Source of the DNA: Myxococcales bacterium
GTDB taxonomy: Bacteria > Myxococcota_A > UBA9042 > PHBI01 > JAAZYN01
Assembly: GCA_014239625.1 (NCBI GenBank)
Contig: JAAZYN010000319.1
Location: 1-5,329 of the forward strand
DNA length: 5,329 nucleotides
Reading direction: 5' to 3'
Below the pieces are notes generated by a model that saw only the letters and a program-made list of their open reading frames with translations, was not told the origin of the DNA and did not search any database. The position numbers were made by a program, and so were the translations under genes. Positions 1-5,329 of this stretch are shown here, in pieces. The stretch's first letter is position 1. Each line of letters begins with the position of its first letter.

Positions 1-108
<108 letters not shown>

Positions 109-128
<20 letters not shown>

Positions 129-360
129 GATCGACGTCTCACAGGACGAAGAGCGCACAGGATACGCTCTTTTGGAGTTCGCGTTCGACGGCGCGGTGAT
201 TCAAGGCCCCATGCTGGATCCCGAGCGCCCGCTGCTCCTGCACGTGCAACGCGCCGGGCAACCGCCCCAGGACATCGAGGCCACGGTGAAGCGCCAAGTA
301 CCGATCCTCGGCCGGGCCCTGATCGAGCTCACATTTAAGCCTCACGACGCCCCATCGTAA
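109..360 (+). CDS. Small hypothetical protein (83 aa)
   Basis: Not recognised. The 83-residue product has no signal peptide, membrane segment or cysteine. Its pattern of alternating hydrophobic residues (ALLEFAFDG, PLLLHVQRAG, IEATVKRQ, GRALIELTF) suggests a small beta-rich domain. It recalls the strand layout of PilZ-like domains but lacks the arginine-containing RxxxR and DxSxxG signatures, so no family is assigned. From about base 172 onwards third positions are strongly G/C, which supports real coding; the first 60 bases are weaker. An in-frame TAG lies directly before ATG 109 and no ribosome binding site precedes it. A TTG at 172 has AGGA nine bases upstream (159-162), giving a 62-residue alternative that would remove most of the overlap with the minus-strand gene. 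Confidence 0.5.
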
Positions 361-365
361 AATCG

Positions 366-412
366 TACGCTGTGCGCTCGCAACGATTCGCGTGGCGCGC
401 TACGCTGCGCGA
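366..412. repeat. Imperfect direct repeat in the leader of the large lipoprotein gene
   Basis: TACGCTGTGCGC (366-377) and TACGCTGCGCGA (401-412) are near-copies 35 bases apart, upstream of the ribosome binding site at 430. The second copy also lies in a short hairpin (CGCGC 396-400 with GCGCG 407-411). Spaced direct repeats here could be an operator for a regulator, but the match is short and GC-rich sequence produces such matches easily. No convincing -35/-10 pair was found, although 415-421 is the most AT-rich stretch in the leader. Confidence 0.2.
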
Positions 413-429
413 ACTTATTTATCTGTACC

Positions 430-435
430 GGAGGT
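430..435 (+). promoter_or_regulatory. Ribosome binding site deciding the GTG 443 start
   Basis: GGAGGT lies seven bases before GTG 443, the ideal sequence and spacing. It selects this start over the in-frame GTG/ATG-type starts further upstream (for example at 392), which would put 17 extra residues in front of an otherwise perfect lipoprotein signal peptide. Confidence 0.85.
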
Positions 436-442
436 GTTTCTC

Positions 443-2953
443 GTGCGATCCCTTGCTGCGAGCGCTGTCGTCGTATCCTTGTTTTGCATGACCTTAGTGG
501 GCTGCCCCGACGCCGACCCGGTCGAGCCACCGAGCGGAGACGCCGCCGCGGACGTGGTCACCGATCAGGCAGGCGACACGCCGGCGACGGACACGCCGGC
601 GCCGGATACGCCGGGTGACGCCGGCCCCAACGTGGTCACCTGCAGCACGTACTGCGCCACCGTTCAGGCGGCCTGTACCAATGACGACGCTCAATACACC
701 TCGGAAGCCGAGTGCCTCTCGGTCTGCTCCGATTGGGCCGGGTGGGACTCGGGGAGCGAAGGTGAGCAGAGCGGCAACACCATCGCCTGCCGCCTGTACC
801 ATGCCACCGCGGCCACCGGGCCCGAGGCTAACGCCACGAGCCTTCACTGCCCCCACGCCGGACCTTCCGGTGGCAACGTCTGCGGAACCTGGTGTGACAA
901 CTACTGCGCGCTGTCTGCGCGTAACTGCACCGACACCCACGAGCTCTACGCCAGCGAGGCGGTGTGCACCGCCGCCTGCGCCAACTTCAACGCCACCGCG
1001 CCGGTAGGGATCACCGACGGCAACAGCGTCCAATGCCGCATCTACCACCTGCAAGTGGCCGGAAGCGATCCGCCAGACTCCTCGGGCGTTCACTGCCCAC
1101 ACGGCTCCGAGGATGGCGGCGGCGTCTGCTCTGACCCCGAGCCCACGTGCGCAAACTATTGCGCCGCCGTGACCGACGCCTGCACGGGCGAGAACGCGGC
1201 GTACGGGAGCGAGCAAGCCTGCCTCGACTACTGCAACACCTTCGGGCAGCTGCCCGAAGGGACCGCCGGAGCCACCGATGGCAACAGCATCGCGTGCAGG
1301 CTCTACCACGCCGGCGTGGCCGCCACCAGTGACGCCAACGCGGCCATCCACTGCCCCCATGCGGGCCCCACCGGCGGCGACGTGTGTGGGAGCTGGTGCA
1401 CCAACTACTGCCACCTGGCGACGGCAAATTGTACCGGCACCGACGCGATCTACGCCAACGCCGACGACTGCACCGTGGCGTGCGCCACGATGGACGCCAC
1501 GGGCTTCATCGGGGACGTGGACGGCGACTCGGTACAGTGCCGCATCTATCATCTGGGCGTCGCGGGTGACTCGGCCAGCGGCGGAGCCGCCACGCACTGC
1601 CCGCATGGCTCTCAGGACGGCGGCGGACAGTGCGTCAAGCCCGATCCCAGCTGCCAGCTCTATTGCGACAAGGTGATGGCCAACTGCAGTGACACCAACG
1701 CGCAGTATACCGACGCGCAGGCCTGCCTGGACCACTGTAACACCTACGCGGGGTGGGACCTCGGGACGTCGGTCGACGAGACCTCGGGCAACACCGTGGC
1801 CTGCCGAATCTATCACGCCACCGTCGCCAAGGGCGATCCCGTGACCCACTGTGACCACGCTGGCCCCAGCGGCGGAAACGCGTGCGGTAACTGGTGCACC
1901 AACTACTGCTATCTGGCGGAAAAAAACTGTACCGGCGCCAACGAGCTCTACGCCGACTCCGACGCCTGCGCCGTCGCGTGCACAGCCTTCAGCGACACCG
2001 GCTCGGCCAATGACGTGGACGGTGACACGGTCCAATGCCGCATCTACCACTTGGGCGTCGCCGGCAACTCGAGCGCCGGCGGGGGGGACACCCACTGCTC
2101 GCATGGCGGCCCCGACGGCGGCGACGTGTGCGTCGACGCCGCCCCCGTGCCGGGTGACTGCGCGACCTACTGCACGGCTATCACCGCCAGCTGCACCGGG
2201 GCCAACGCCCAATACGCGAGCGAGCAGGAGTGTCTGGACTACTGCAACACCGGCGGGGCCTTGCCGCTGGGTCTCGACAGCGACACCTCGGGCAACACCG
2301 TCGGGTGCCGGACCTACCACGCCAACGTGGCCGCCACCGAAAACCCCGAGCTCCACTGTGCCCACGCCGGCCCCAGCGGAGGCAACGTGTGCGGCAGCTG
2401 GTGTGAAAACTACTGTCACCTGTCGGACACCAACTGCACCGGCGGCGACGCCATCACGTTCGCCAGTGACTGTGCCACCGATTGCGCCGCCTACCTGACC
2501 TTCGGAGCCCCCGGTGACGCCGCGGGTAACAACGTCCAGTGCCGCATCTATCACCTGGGGGCCGCGGCTGGCGACGCAGGGTTTCATTGCCCACACGGCG
2601 CTCCCGACGGTGGCGGCGTTTGCGTCGGTGGTGAGCCGGCCACCCCCACCTACGATGCCGACGTTCAGCCTATCCTGGGGGCCAAGTGCATCGGCTGCCA
2701 CACCGGTGGCAACTCGGGGAGTCACAACATCGGCAACACCTACGCGGACGCCAGCAAGTCGACCATCAACGCCCAGTGCAGCGGGCTGACCGTGGGCGAG
2801 TGCACCATCGTGCGCATCCAGTCGGGGCAGATGCCTGCTGGCGCCGGATGCACCGGCGACCCGGCTCAGGACACGGCCAATGCCGCCTGTCTGACGCAGG
2901 CAGAGCAGGACACGCTGCAGGCCTGGATCGACGGCGGCTTGCCAGAAAACTAG
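443..2953 (+). CDS. Lipoprotein with eight Cys/His-rich repeats and a C-terminal cytochrome c domain
   Basis: An 836-residue exported protein, probably lipid-anchored in the outer membrane or at the cell surface. Residues 1-20 are a signal peptide (MRSLAASAV start, hydrophobic core) ending in lipobox LVGC with Cys21 as the lipidation site. Residues 22-66 are an Asp/Thr/Pro-rich linker (TDTPAPDTP). Residues 67-736 are eight units of 79-90 residues, each with eight conserved Cys and three conserved His. Residues 737-836 are a haem c-binding domain: YDADVQPIL, then CIGCH at 749-753 (proximal ligand His753), candidate distal ligand Met797 in SGQMPAG, and a closing helix with WIDGGLP. Four more Cys (779, 787, 803, 816) could form two disulfides. 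The Cys-rich units match no family I can name; in an oxidising compartment the Cys are likely disulfide-bonded. Electron transfer is known for the cytochrome fold; a role for the repeats is not known. A paralogue starts at 4977. Confidence 0.9.
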   Translation: MRSLAASAVVVSLFCMTLVGCPDADPVEPPSGDAAADVVTDQAGDTPATDTPAPDTPGDAGPNVVTCSTYCATVQAACTNDDAQYTSEAECLSVCSDWAGWDSGSEGEQSGNTIACRLYHATAATGPEANATSLHCPHAGPSGGNVCGTWCDNYCALSARNCTDTHELYASEAVCTAACANFNATAPVGITDGNSVQCRIYHLQVAGSDPPDSSGVHCPHGSEDGGGVCSDPEPTCANYCAAVTDACTGENAAYGSEQACLDYCNTFGQLPEGTAGATDGNSIACRLYHAGVAATSDANAAIHCPHAGPTGGDVCGSWCTNYCHLATANCTGTDAIYANADDCTVACATMDATGFIGDVDGDSVQCRIYHLGVAGDSASGGAATHCPHGSQDGGGQCVKPDPSCQLYCDKVMANCSDTNAQYTDAQACLDHCNTYAGWDLGTSVDETSGNTVACRIYHATVAKGDPVTHCDHAGPSGGNACGNWCTNYCYLAEKNCTGANELYADSDACAVACTAFSDTGSANDVDGDTVQCRIYHLGVAGNSSAGGGDTHCSHGGPDGGDVCVDAAPVPGDCATYCTAITASCTGANAQYASEQECLDYCNTGGALPLGLDSDTSGNTVGCRTYHANVAATENPELHCAHAGPSGGNVCGSWCENYCHLSDTNCTGGDAITFASDCATDCAAYLTFGAPGDAAGNNVQCRIYHLGAAAGDAGFHCPHGAPDGGGVCVGGEPATPTYDADVQPILGAKCIGCHTGGNSGSHNIGNTYADASKSTINAQCSGLTVGECTIVRIQSGQMPAGAGCTGDPAQDTANAACLTQAEQDTLQAWIDGGLPEN
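641..2650 (+). repeat. Eight-unit tandem protein repeat, alternating A and B types
   Basis: Unit boundaries: A1 641-886, B1 887-1147, A2 1148-1390, B2 1391-1651, A3 1652-1888, B3 1889-2158, A4 2159-2395, B4 2396-2650. A and B share one plan. CxxYC is followed six residues later by a third Cys, usually then Thr. A Tyr and a Cys follow, the Cys normally 12 residues on (11 in B4), then another Cys after three residues. A variable loop leads to G/N-N/D-S/T-V/I-x-C-R-x-Y-H, and the unit closes with H-C-x-H, a Gly-rich turn and a last Cys ten residues after the HC Cys. A units end in CG and pass straight into [TSN]WC of B; B units end in an acidic/Pro linker before the next A. The A-to-A period is 507, 504 and 507 bases. 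The DNA copies have diverged, so the duplication is not recent, but short blocks stay nearly identical, such as TGCCGCATCTA at 1034, 1538, 2036 and 2540. Confidence 0.95.
2651..2950 (+). other. Single-haem cytochrome c domain of the large lipoprotein
   Basis: The domain starts at YDADVQPIL, the usual N-terminal helix before a haem motif in small cytochrome c modules of secreted proteins. CIGCH is encoded at 2687-2701 and supplies both thioether Cys and the proximal His. The codon for Met797 at 2831-2833 sits in a QMPAG turn, the normal position of the distal ligand. It is the only CxxCH in the protein, so one haem is expected. The sequence shows no enzymatic domain attached. Confidence 0.85.
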
Positions 2954-2996
2954 CGCGCCAATGACCCGTGGACCTATCTGTGAGTCCTCGGGCTCG

Positions 2997-3028
2997 CCGG
3001 CCGCCTCGCGATGGGGCGGCCGGGCTTT
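2997..3028 (+). terminator. Probable intrinsic terminator after the large lipoprotein gene
   Basis: CCGGCCGCC (2997-3005) pairs perfectly over nine bases with GGCGGCCGG (3015-3023) around a nine-base loop, followed by GC and TTT at 3026-3028. It begins 43 bases after the stop codon at 2951-2953. The T run is short, as is common in GC-rich genomes, so this could be a weak terminator or only an mRNA-stabilising hairpin. The ATG at 3011 lies inside its loop. Confidence 0.55.
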
Positions 3029-3052
3029 GGCGGTCGCGTCGCTGAGCCCGCC

Positions 3053-3760
3053 GTGAAAGAACGGGGGCTCGACCTCAGCGTGGTGGTGATGGCCTTCAAC
3101 GAGGAGGCCAACCTCCCCGTCACCGTGGACGAGACCGTGTCGTGGCTGTCGCAAGCGTGCTCGCGCTGGCAGATCGTCATCGTCGATGACGGGTCGACGG
3201 ATGGGACCTACGCGGTGGCGCGGCGCTACGCCGAGCGCTTCCCCGAACAGGTGACGGTGGAGCGCCACGAGCGAAACCGAGGCATGGGCGCCGCCATCAA
3301 GACAGGGTATGGAGCGGCGCGCGGGAGCTGGGTCACGCAGCTCCCCGCGGATGGGCAGATCGACCCGCGCGTCCTGCAACGCTTCATCGACGCGGTGGCG
3401 CGCGATCCCGCCCTGGAGGTGGTGCTCAGCCGCTACCGGCATCGGGATGACGGCTGGATCCGCGACGTGCTCTCGTGGGGATTCCAGAACGCCATCCAGG
3501 TCGTCGTCGGGCACCGCGGCGACTACACCGGGATCAGCATGTTCCGACGAGAGCTCTTGGAACGTGTGGGGCCGCTCCGCTCCGAGACCTTCTTCGTCAA
3601 CCTCGAGTTTCCTATCCGCGCGCTGCGGCAGGGCGCGCGACACGACCTGGTGGAGATCGAGGCCCGCCCGCGACTGAGCGGAGCGTCCAAGGTGCGCAAC
3701 CTGCGCCGCATCGCGCGAGTCGGTCGGGAGATCCTGGCCATGCGGCTGCGCGGTGACTGA
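3053..3760 (+). CDS. Family 2 glycosyltransferase (dolichyl/polyprenyl-phosphate sugar transferase-like)
   Basis: A 235-residue cytoplasmic GT-A fold enzyme expected to transfer a sugar from a nucleotide-sugar donor, possibly to a polyprenyl phosphate carrier. Motifs in order: SVVVMAFNEE (9-18), the first strand and nucleotide contact; IVDDGSTDGT (43-52), nucleotide/metal-binding Asp; NRGMGAAIKTGYGAARG (75-91); LPADGQ (97-102), the DxD-equivalent; and RPRLSGASK (205-213), matching the R..G.SK segment of DPM1-like enzymes. There is no C-terminal membrane anchor, unlike many bacterial relatives. Start choice: GTG 3053 places the protein start just before the first strand, as usual in this family. 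ATG 3011 is in frame and would add 14 residues, but it sits in the loop of the terminator hairpin. Neither has a clear ribosome binding site. The stop overlaps the start of the lipase gene by 8 bases, implying co-transcription. Donor and acceptor cannot be read from sequence. Confidence 0.88.
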   Translation: MKERGLDLSVVVMAFNEEANLPVTVDETVSWLSQACSRWQIVIVDDGSTDGTYAVARRYAERFPEQVTVERHERNRGMGAAIKTGYGAARGSWVTQLPADGQIDPRVLQRFIDAVARDPALEVVLSRYRHRDDGWIRDVLSWGFQNAIQVVVGHRGDYTGISMFRRELLERVGPLRSETFFVNLEFPIRALRQGARHDLVEIEARPRLSGASKVRNLRRIARVGREILAMRLRGD

Positions 3761-4883
3761 CGGGGCCCCGAGCTGTGTCGGCGCAGCGGGCGTGCTGCTG
3801 CTGTGCGGGGTGGTGTGCTGCGGGGATCCGCAGCTGGTAGGGGAGGTCTCGACGGAGCTGTCGAGCGACCAGGGCGGCGCCGACTCCGACGCTGTGTCGC
3901 GGGTGAGCCCGCGGGACGGTGGAGAGGGTGGCGACACGGGGCCCGACACCGCGCCCGAGGTGCGGGCGGCTCCAGACGCCCAGCTGGACGTGGCGACGGC
4001 GTGCACGCCGAGCTGCGACGAGGTGCCCAACCGCTTGAGCGCGACCCGCTACCCGCTGGTGCTGGTGCACGGCGCTGGCGGCTGGGACAGCCTCGGATCG
4101 CTCCACTACTTCTGGGGTGTCGCGGAGGCCCTCGAGGTTTACGGCTACGGCGTCTACACGGCGCAGGTCGACCCATTCAACGGCTCCAGCATCCGAGCGA
4201 CGCAGCTGGCCGCCTTTGTGGACGCGGTGCTGGCCTGCACGTGCGCCCACAAGGTCAACCTGCTGGGTCACTCCCAGGGCGGGGTGGACGCCCGCTACCT
4301 CATCTCCACCCTGGGTTACGGCGACCGGGTGGCGTCGCTGACGACCGTCGCCACCCCGCACCGGGGGACCCTGGTGGCCGACGTCGTGGAGGGCCTGGTG
4401 CCCGGCTTCAGCGACGACCTGGTCGACTTCATCCTCTTCTTCGTCGGCGACGTCCTCAACGATCCCCTCGACGACCCGTCGTTTCGCGCCCAGATGCAGA
4501 CGCTGACGACCTCGGGGATGGCGCAGTTCAACATCGACACGCCCAACGACGACCGGGTCGCGTATTACTCGTGGGCGGGCCGCGCAGGGCTGACCGAGCT
4601 CGGGCTCGAAGAGTGCGCCGATGGTGAGGTCCCGAACCCGGTCGCGGAAGCACACCCGATGTTCGGCCTGTTGTTGCCCCTGTGGGGGCTCATGGGTGGC
4701 CCCTCGGGAGTCGCCAATGACGGGCTGGTCGCGGTGGAGTCGGCCAAGTGGGGACGCTTTCGCGGCTGCGTGGCAGCGGACCACCTGGCGCAGATCGGCC
4801 ACCCGCTGAGCTTCACGTCCGGATTCGACCACCTCACGTTCTTCGCCGAAGCCCTCTATTTCCTGGAGTCCGAGGGGTTCTGA
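3753..4883 (+). CDS. Secreted alpha/beta-hydrolase, triacylglycerol lipase (family I.1/I.2-like)
   Basis: A 376-residue esterase/lipase predicted to hydrolyse lipid esters outside the cytoplasm. Residues 8-23 form a hydrophobic export segment with several Cys (C18, C22, C23), followed by an acidic Gly/Pro/Asp linker to about residue 90, as in surface lipoproteins. The catalytic domain starts at YPLVLVHGAGG (100-110, oxyanion HG). Nucleophile Ser174 lies in GHSQGG. TPHRG (201-205) is also family-typical. The acid is Asp323 in NDGLV, and His344 in DHLAQIG corresponds to the NHLDEVN His of Pseudomonas lipase. In that lipase a calcium-binding Asp sits two residues after the His; here it is Ala346. 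Cys288 and Cys339 could form a disulfide. The GTG start overlaps the glycosyltransferase stop (GTGACTGA), suggesting coupled translation, as no ribosome binding site is seen. The leader has no Arg/Lys in its first seven residues and only an imperfect lipobox, so whether it is lipidated is open. Confidence 0.88.
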   Translation: MTDGAPSCVGAAGVLLLCGVVCCGDPQLVGEVSTELSSDQGGADSDAVSRVSPRDGGEGGDTGPDTAPEVRAAPDAQLDVATACTPSCDEVPNRLSATRYPLVLVHGAGGWDSLGSLHYFWGVAEALEVYGYGVYTAQVDPFNGSSIRATQLAAFVDAVLACTCAHKVNLLGHSQGGVDARYLISTLGYGDRVASLTTVATPHRGTLVADVVEGLVPGFSDDLVDFILFFVGDVLNDPLDDPSFRAQMQTLTTSGMAQFNIDTPNDDRVAYYSWAGRAGLTELGLEECADGEVPNPVAEAHPMFGLLLPLWGLMGGPSGVANDGLVAVESAKWGRFRGCVAADHLAQIGHPLSFTSGFDHLTFFAEALYFLESEGF

Positions 4884-4902
4884 TGCTTTATCGCCGGCGG
4901 GG

Positions 4903-4931
4903 TTGCGCTGGTCGTCAACGCTGACTAGGCT
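4903..4931 (+). promoter_or_regulatory. Possible sigma-70-type promoter for the second lipoprotein gene
   Basis: TTGCGC (4903-4908) and TAGGCT (4926-4931) are separated by exactly 17 bases and lie 45 bases before the GTG at 4977. Each hexamer matches only three of six consensus bases, so support rests mostly on spacing and on the need for a promoter in this 93-base gap. No clear terminator hairpin with a T run is seen after the lipase stop. Confidence 0.25.
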
Positions 4932-4963
4932 GCCTCCCAGGTGACCCCAACCGATCGCCCCCA

Positions 4964-4970
4964 GAGGAGA
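4964..4970 (+). promoter_or_regulatory. Ribosome binding site of the second lipoprotein gene
   Basis: GAGGAGA ends six bases before GTG 4977, good sequence and spacing. It fixes the start of a gene that otherwise lacks an ATG and has no stop in the window. Confidence 0.8.
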
Positions 4971-4976
4971 GAGAAA

Positions 4977-5329
4977 GTGGCTACACGCATCCCTTTCGTT
5001 GCGCTTGCTTGCCTGGCGCTCATCGCCTGCCCGGACGAAGAACCGACCACTCCGCCCGTCGACGTCGGGTCGGACGCGACGACTGACACCGCCGGAGACG
5101 GAGGCGTCGACGCCCAGCCGGACGCCCAGCCGGACGCCCAGCCGGACGCCCAGCCGGACACCCAGCCGGACACTCAACCCGACGCCCCCCCCGCCGAGCC
5201 CACCTGCGCCGCCTACTGCGCGCTGGTGTCCGCGAACTGCACGGGCGGTGACGCTCAATACGCCGACGAAGCAGCCTGCAACGCCTACTGCGAGACCTGG
5301 GCCGCGCTGCCCCTGGGAACCGCAGCGGA
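4977..5329 (+). CDS. Second Cys/His-repeat lipoprotein, truncated by the window end
   Basis: The first 117 codons of a paralogue of the 836-residue lipoprotein; the rest is outside the window. The signal peptide (MATRIPFVALACLALIAC) carries lipobox LIAC with Cys18 as the lipidation site. An acidic linker follows, including six four-residue repeats of Asp-Ala/Thr-Gln-Pro (45-68). At Cys77 an A-type repeat begins: CAAYC, then Cys six residues later followed by Thr-Gly, DAQYADEAAC, then Cys after three residues, and a loop with LPLGTA closest to units A2 and A4 of the first protein. Five of the eight unit Cys are reached before the edge. Whether this protein also has B units or a cytochrome domain cannot be seen. 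The shared leader-linker-repeat plan and the nearby position suggest gene duplication. Confidence 0.88.
   Translation, partial: MATRIPFVALACLALIACPDEEPTTPPVDVGSDATTDTAGDGGVDAQPDAQPDAQPDAQPDTQPDTQPDAPPAEPTCAAYCALVSANCTGGDAQYADEAACNAYCETWAALPLGTAA
5109..5180 (+). repeat. 12-bp tandem repeat, six copies, coding for a DAQP linker
   Basis: GACGCCCAGCCG occurs four times perfectly (5109-5156), followed by two variants (5157-5168 and 5169-5180) giving Asp-Thr-Gln-Pro; a degenerate seventh unit reads Asp-Ala-Pro-Pro. The array lies between the lipidation Cys and the first Cys-rich unit, so it lengthens the flexible tether. Twelve-base units keep frame, so copy-number change by slippage would alter tether length without inactivating the gene. 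Confidence 0.95.

Noticed and set aside
393..408. Sigma-54-like TGGCGCG with downstream GC
   Set aside because: The GC element falls one base out of the required register and lacks the TTGC core.
392..442. Upstream start adding 17 residues to the large lipoprotein
   Set aside because: GTG 443 has a perfect GGAGGT at seven bases and begins a complete signal peptide with lipobox; the extension would disturb both.
615..1007. Plus-strand overlapping frames rich in Thr/Pro/Ala/Arg inside the repeat gene
   Set aside because: These are alternate-frame readings of the Cys-rich repeats; similar ones recur at each repeat because the DNA repeats, not because they are genes.
641..2650. Multihaem cytochrome reading of the CxxYC and HCxH motifs
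   Set aside because: None of the eight units contains CxxCH; the only such motif in the protein is CIGCH at 2687-2701.
494..4030. Very long minus-strand open frame (1178 codons) across three genes
   Set aside because: It lies opposite the repeat lipoprotein and the glycosyltransferase, both with clear motifs. Its translation is a monotonous Val/Gly/Ala/Arg mix, the expected antisense shadow of GC-rich genes with few A/T-rich codons. It has no domain or start signal.
3612..5258. Minus-strand open frame of 548 codons with a repeated GVRL segment
   Set aside because: The repeat is the antisense of the DAQP-coding 12-bp array, and the frame runs opposite the lipase with its intact triad. It is a shadow.

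Overview
This is a GC-rich window (strong G/C preference at third codon positions, GTG starts on all four main genes) of a kind typical of predatory or social delta-proteobacterial lineages (Myxococcota or Bradymonadota). Cysteine-rich lipoproteins with Asp/Thr/Pro-rich linkers behind a lipobox are a familiar trait there. The taxonomic placement is inference from style; no marker gene is present.

Layout. The left edge (1-128) holds eight perfect copies of a hexamer. It is best explained as the Pro-Glu repeat of a minus-strand protein that leaves the window. A small plus-strand ORF of unknown function (109-360) follows and overlaps the likely start of that gene. After an 82-base leader with a good ribosome binding site comes the dominant gene (443-2953), an 836-residue predicted lipoprotein. 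It has a lipobox, an acidic linker, eight tandem Cys/His-rich units of about 80 residues in an alternating A-B-A-B-A-B-A-B order, and a C-terminal single-haem cytochrome c domain with a CxxCH motif and a candidate distal Met. A GC hairpin with a short T run (2997-3028) probably ends this transcript.

Next come two genes that overlap by 8 bases: a soluble family 2 glycosyltransferase (3053-3760) and an alpha/beta-hydrolase (3753-4883) resembling the family I.1/I.2 triacylglycerol lipases. The hydrolase has a complete Ser-Asp-His triad and an exported, acidic-linker N-terminus. After a 93-base gap with a possible promoter and a clear ribosome binding site, a second lipoprotein of the Cys/His-rich family begins (4977) and runs off the right edge. 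It has a lipobox, a six-copy 12-bp repeat encoding Asp-Ala/Thr-Gln-Pro, and the first half of an A-type unit.

How they fit together. At least two members of one unrecognised cell-surface Cys/His-repeat lipoprotein family flank a glycosyltransferase-lipase pair, so the locus looks like a cell-envelope or surface-function region. No shared pathway can be read from the sequence. The most unusual item is the eight-unit repeat array carrying a terminal haem c domain.
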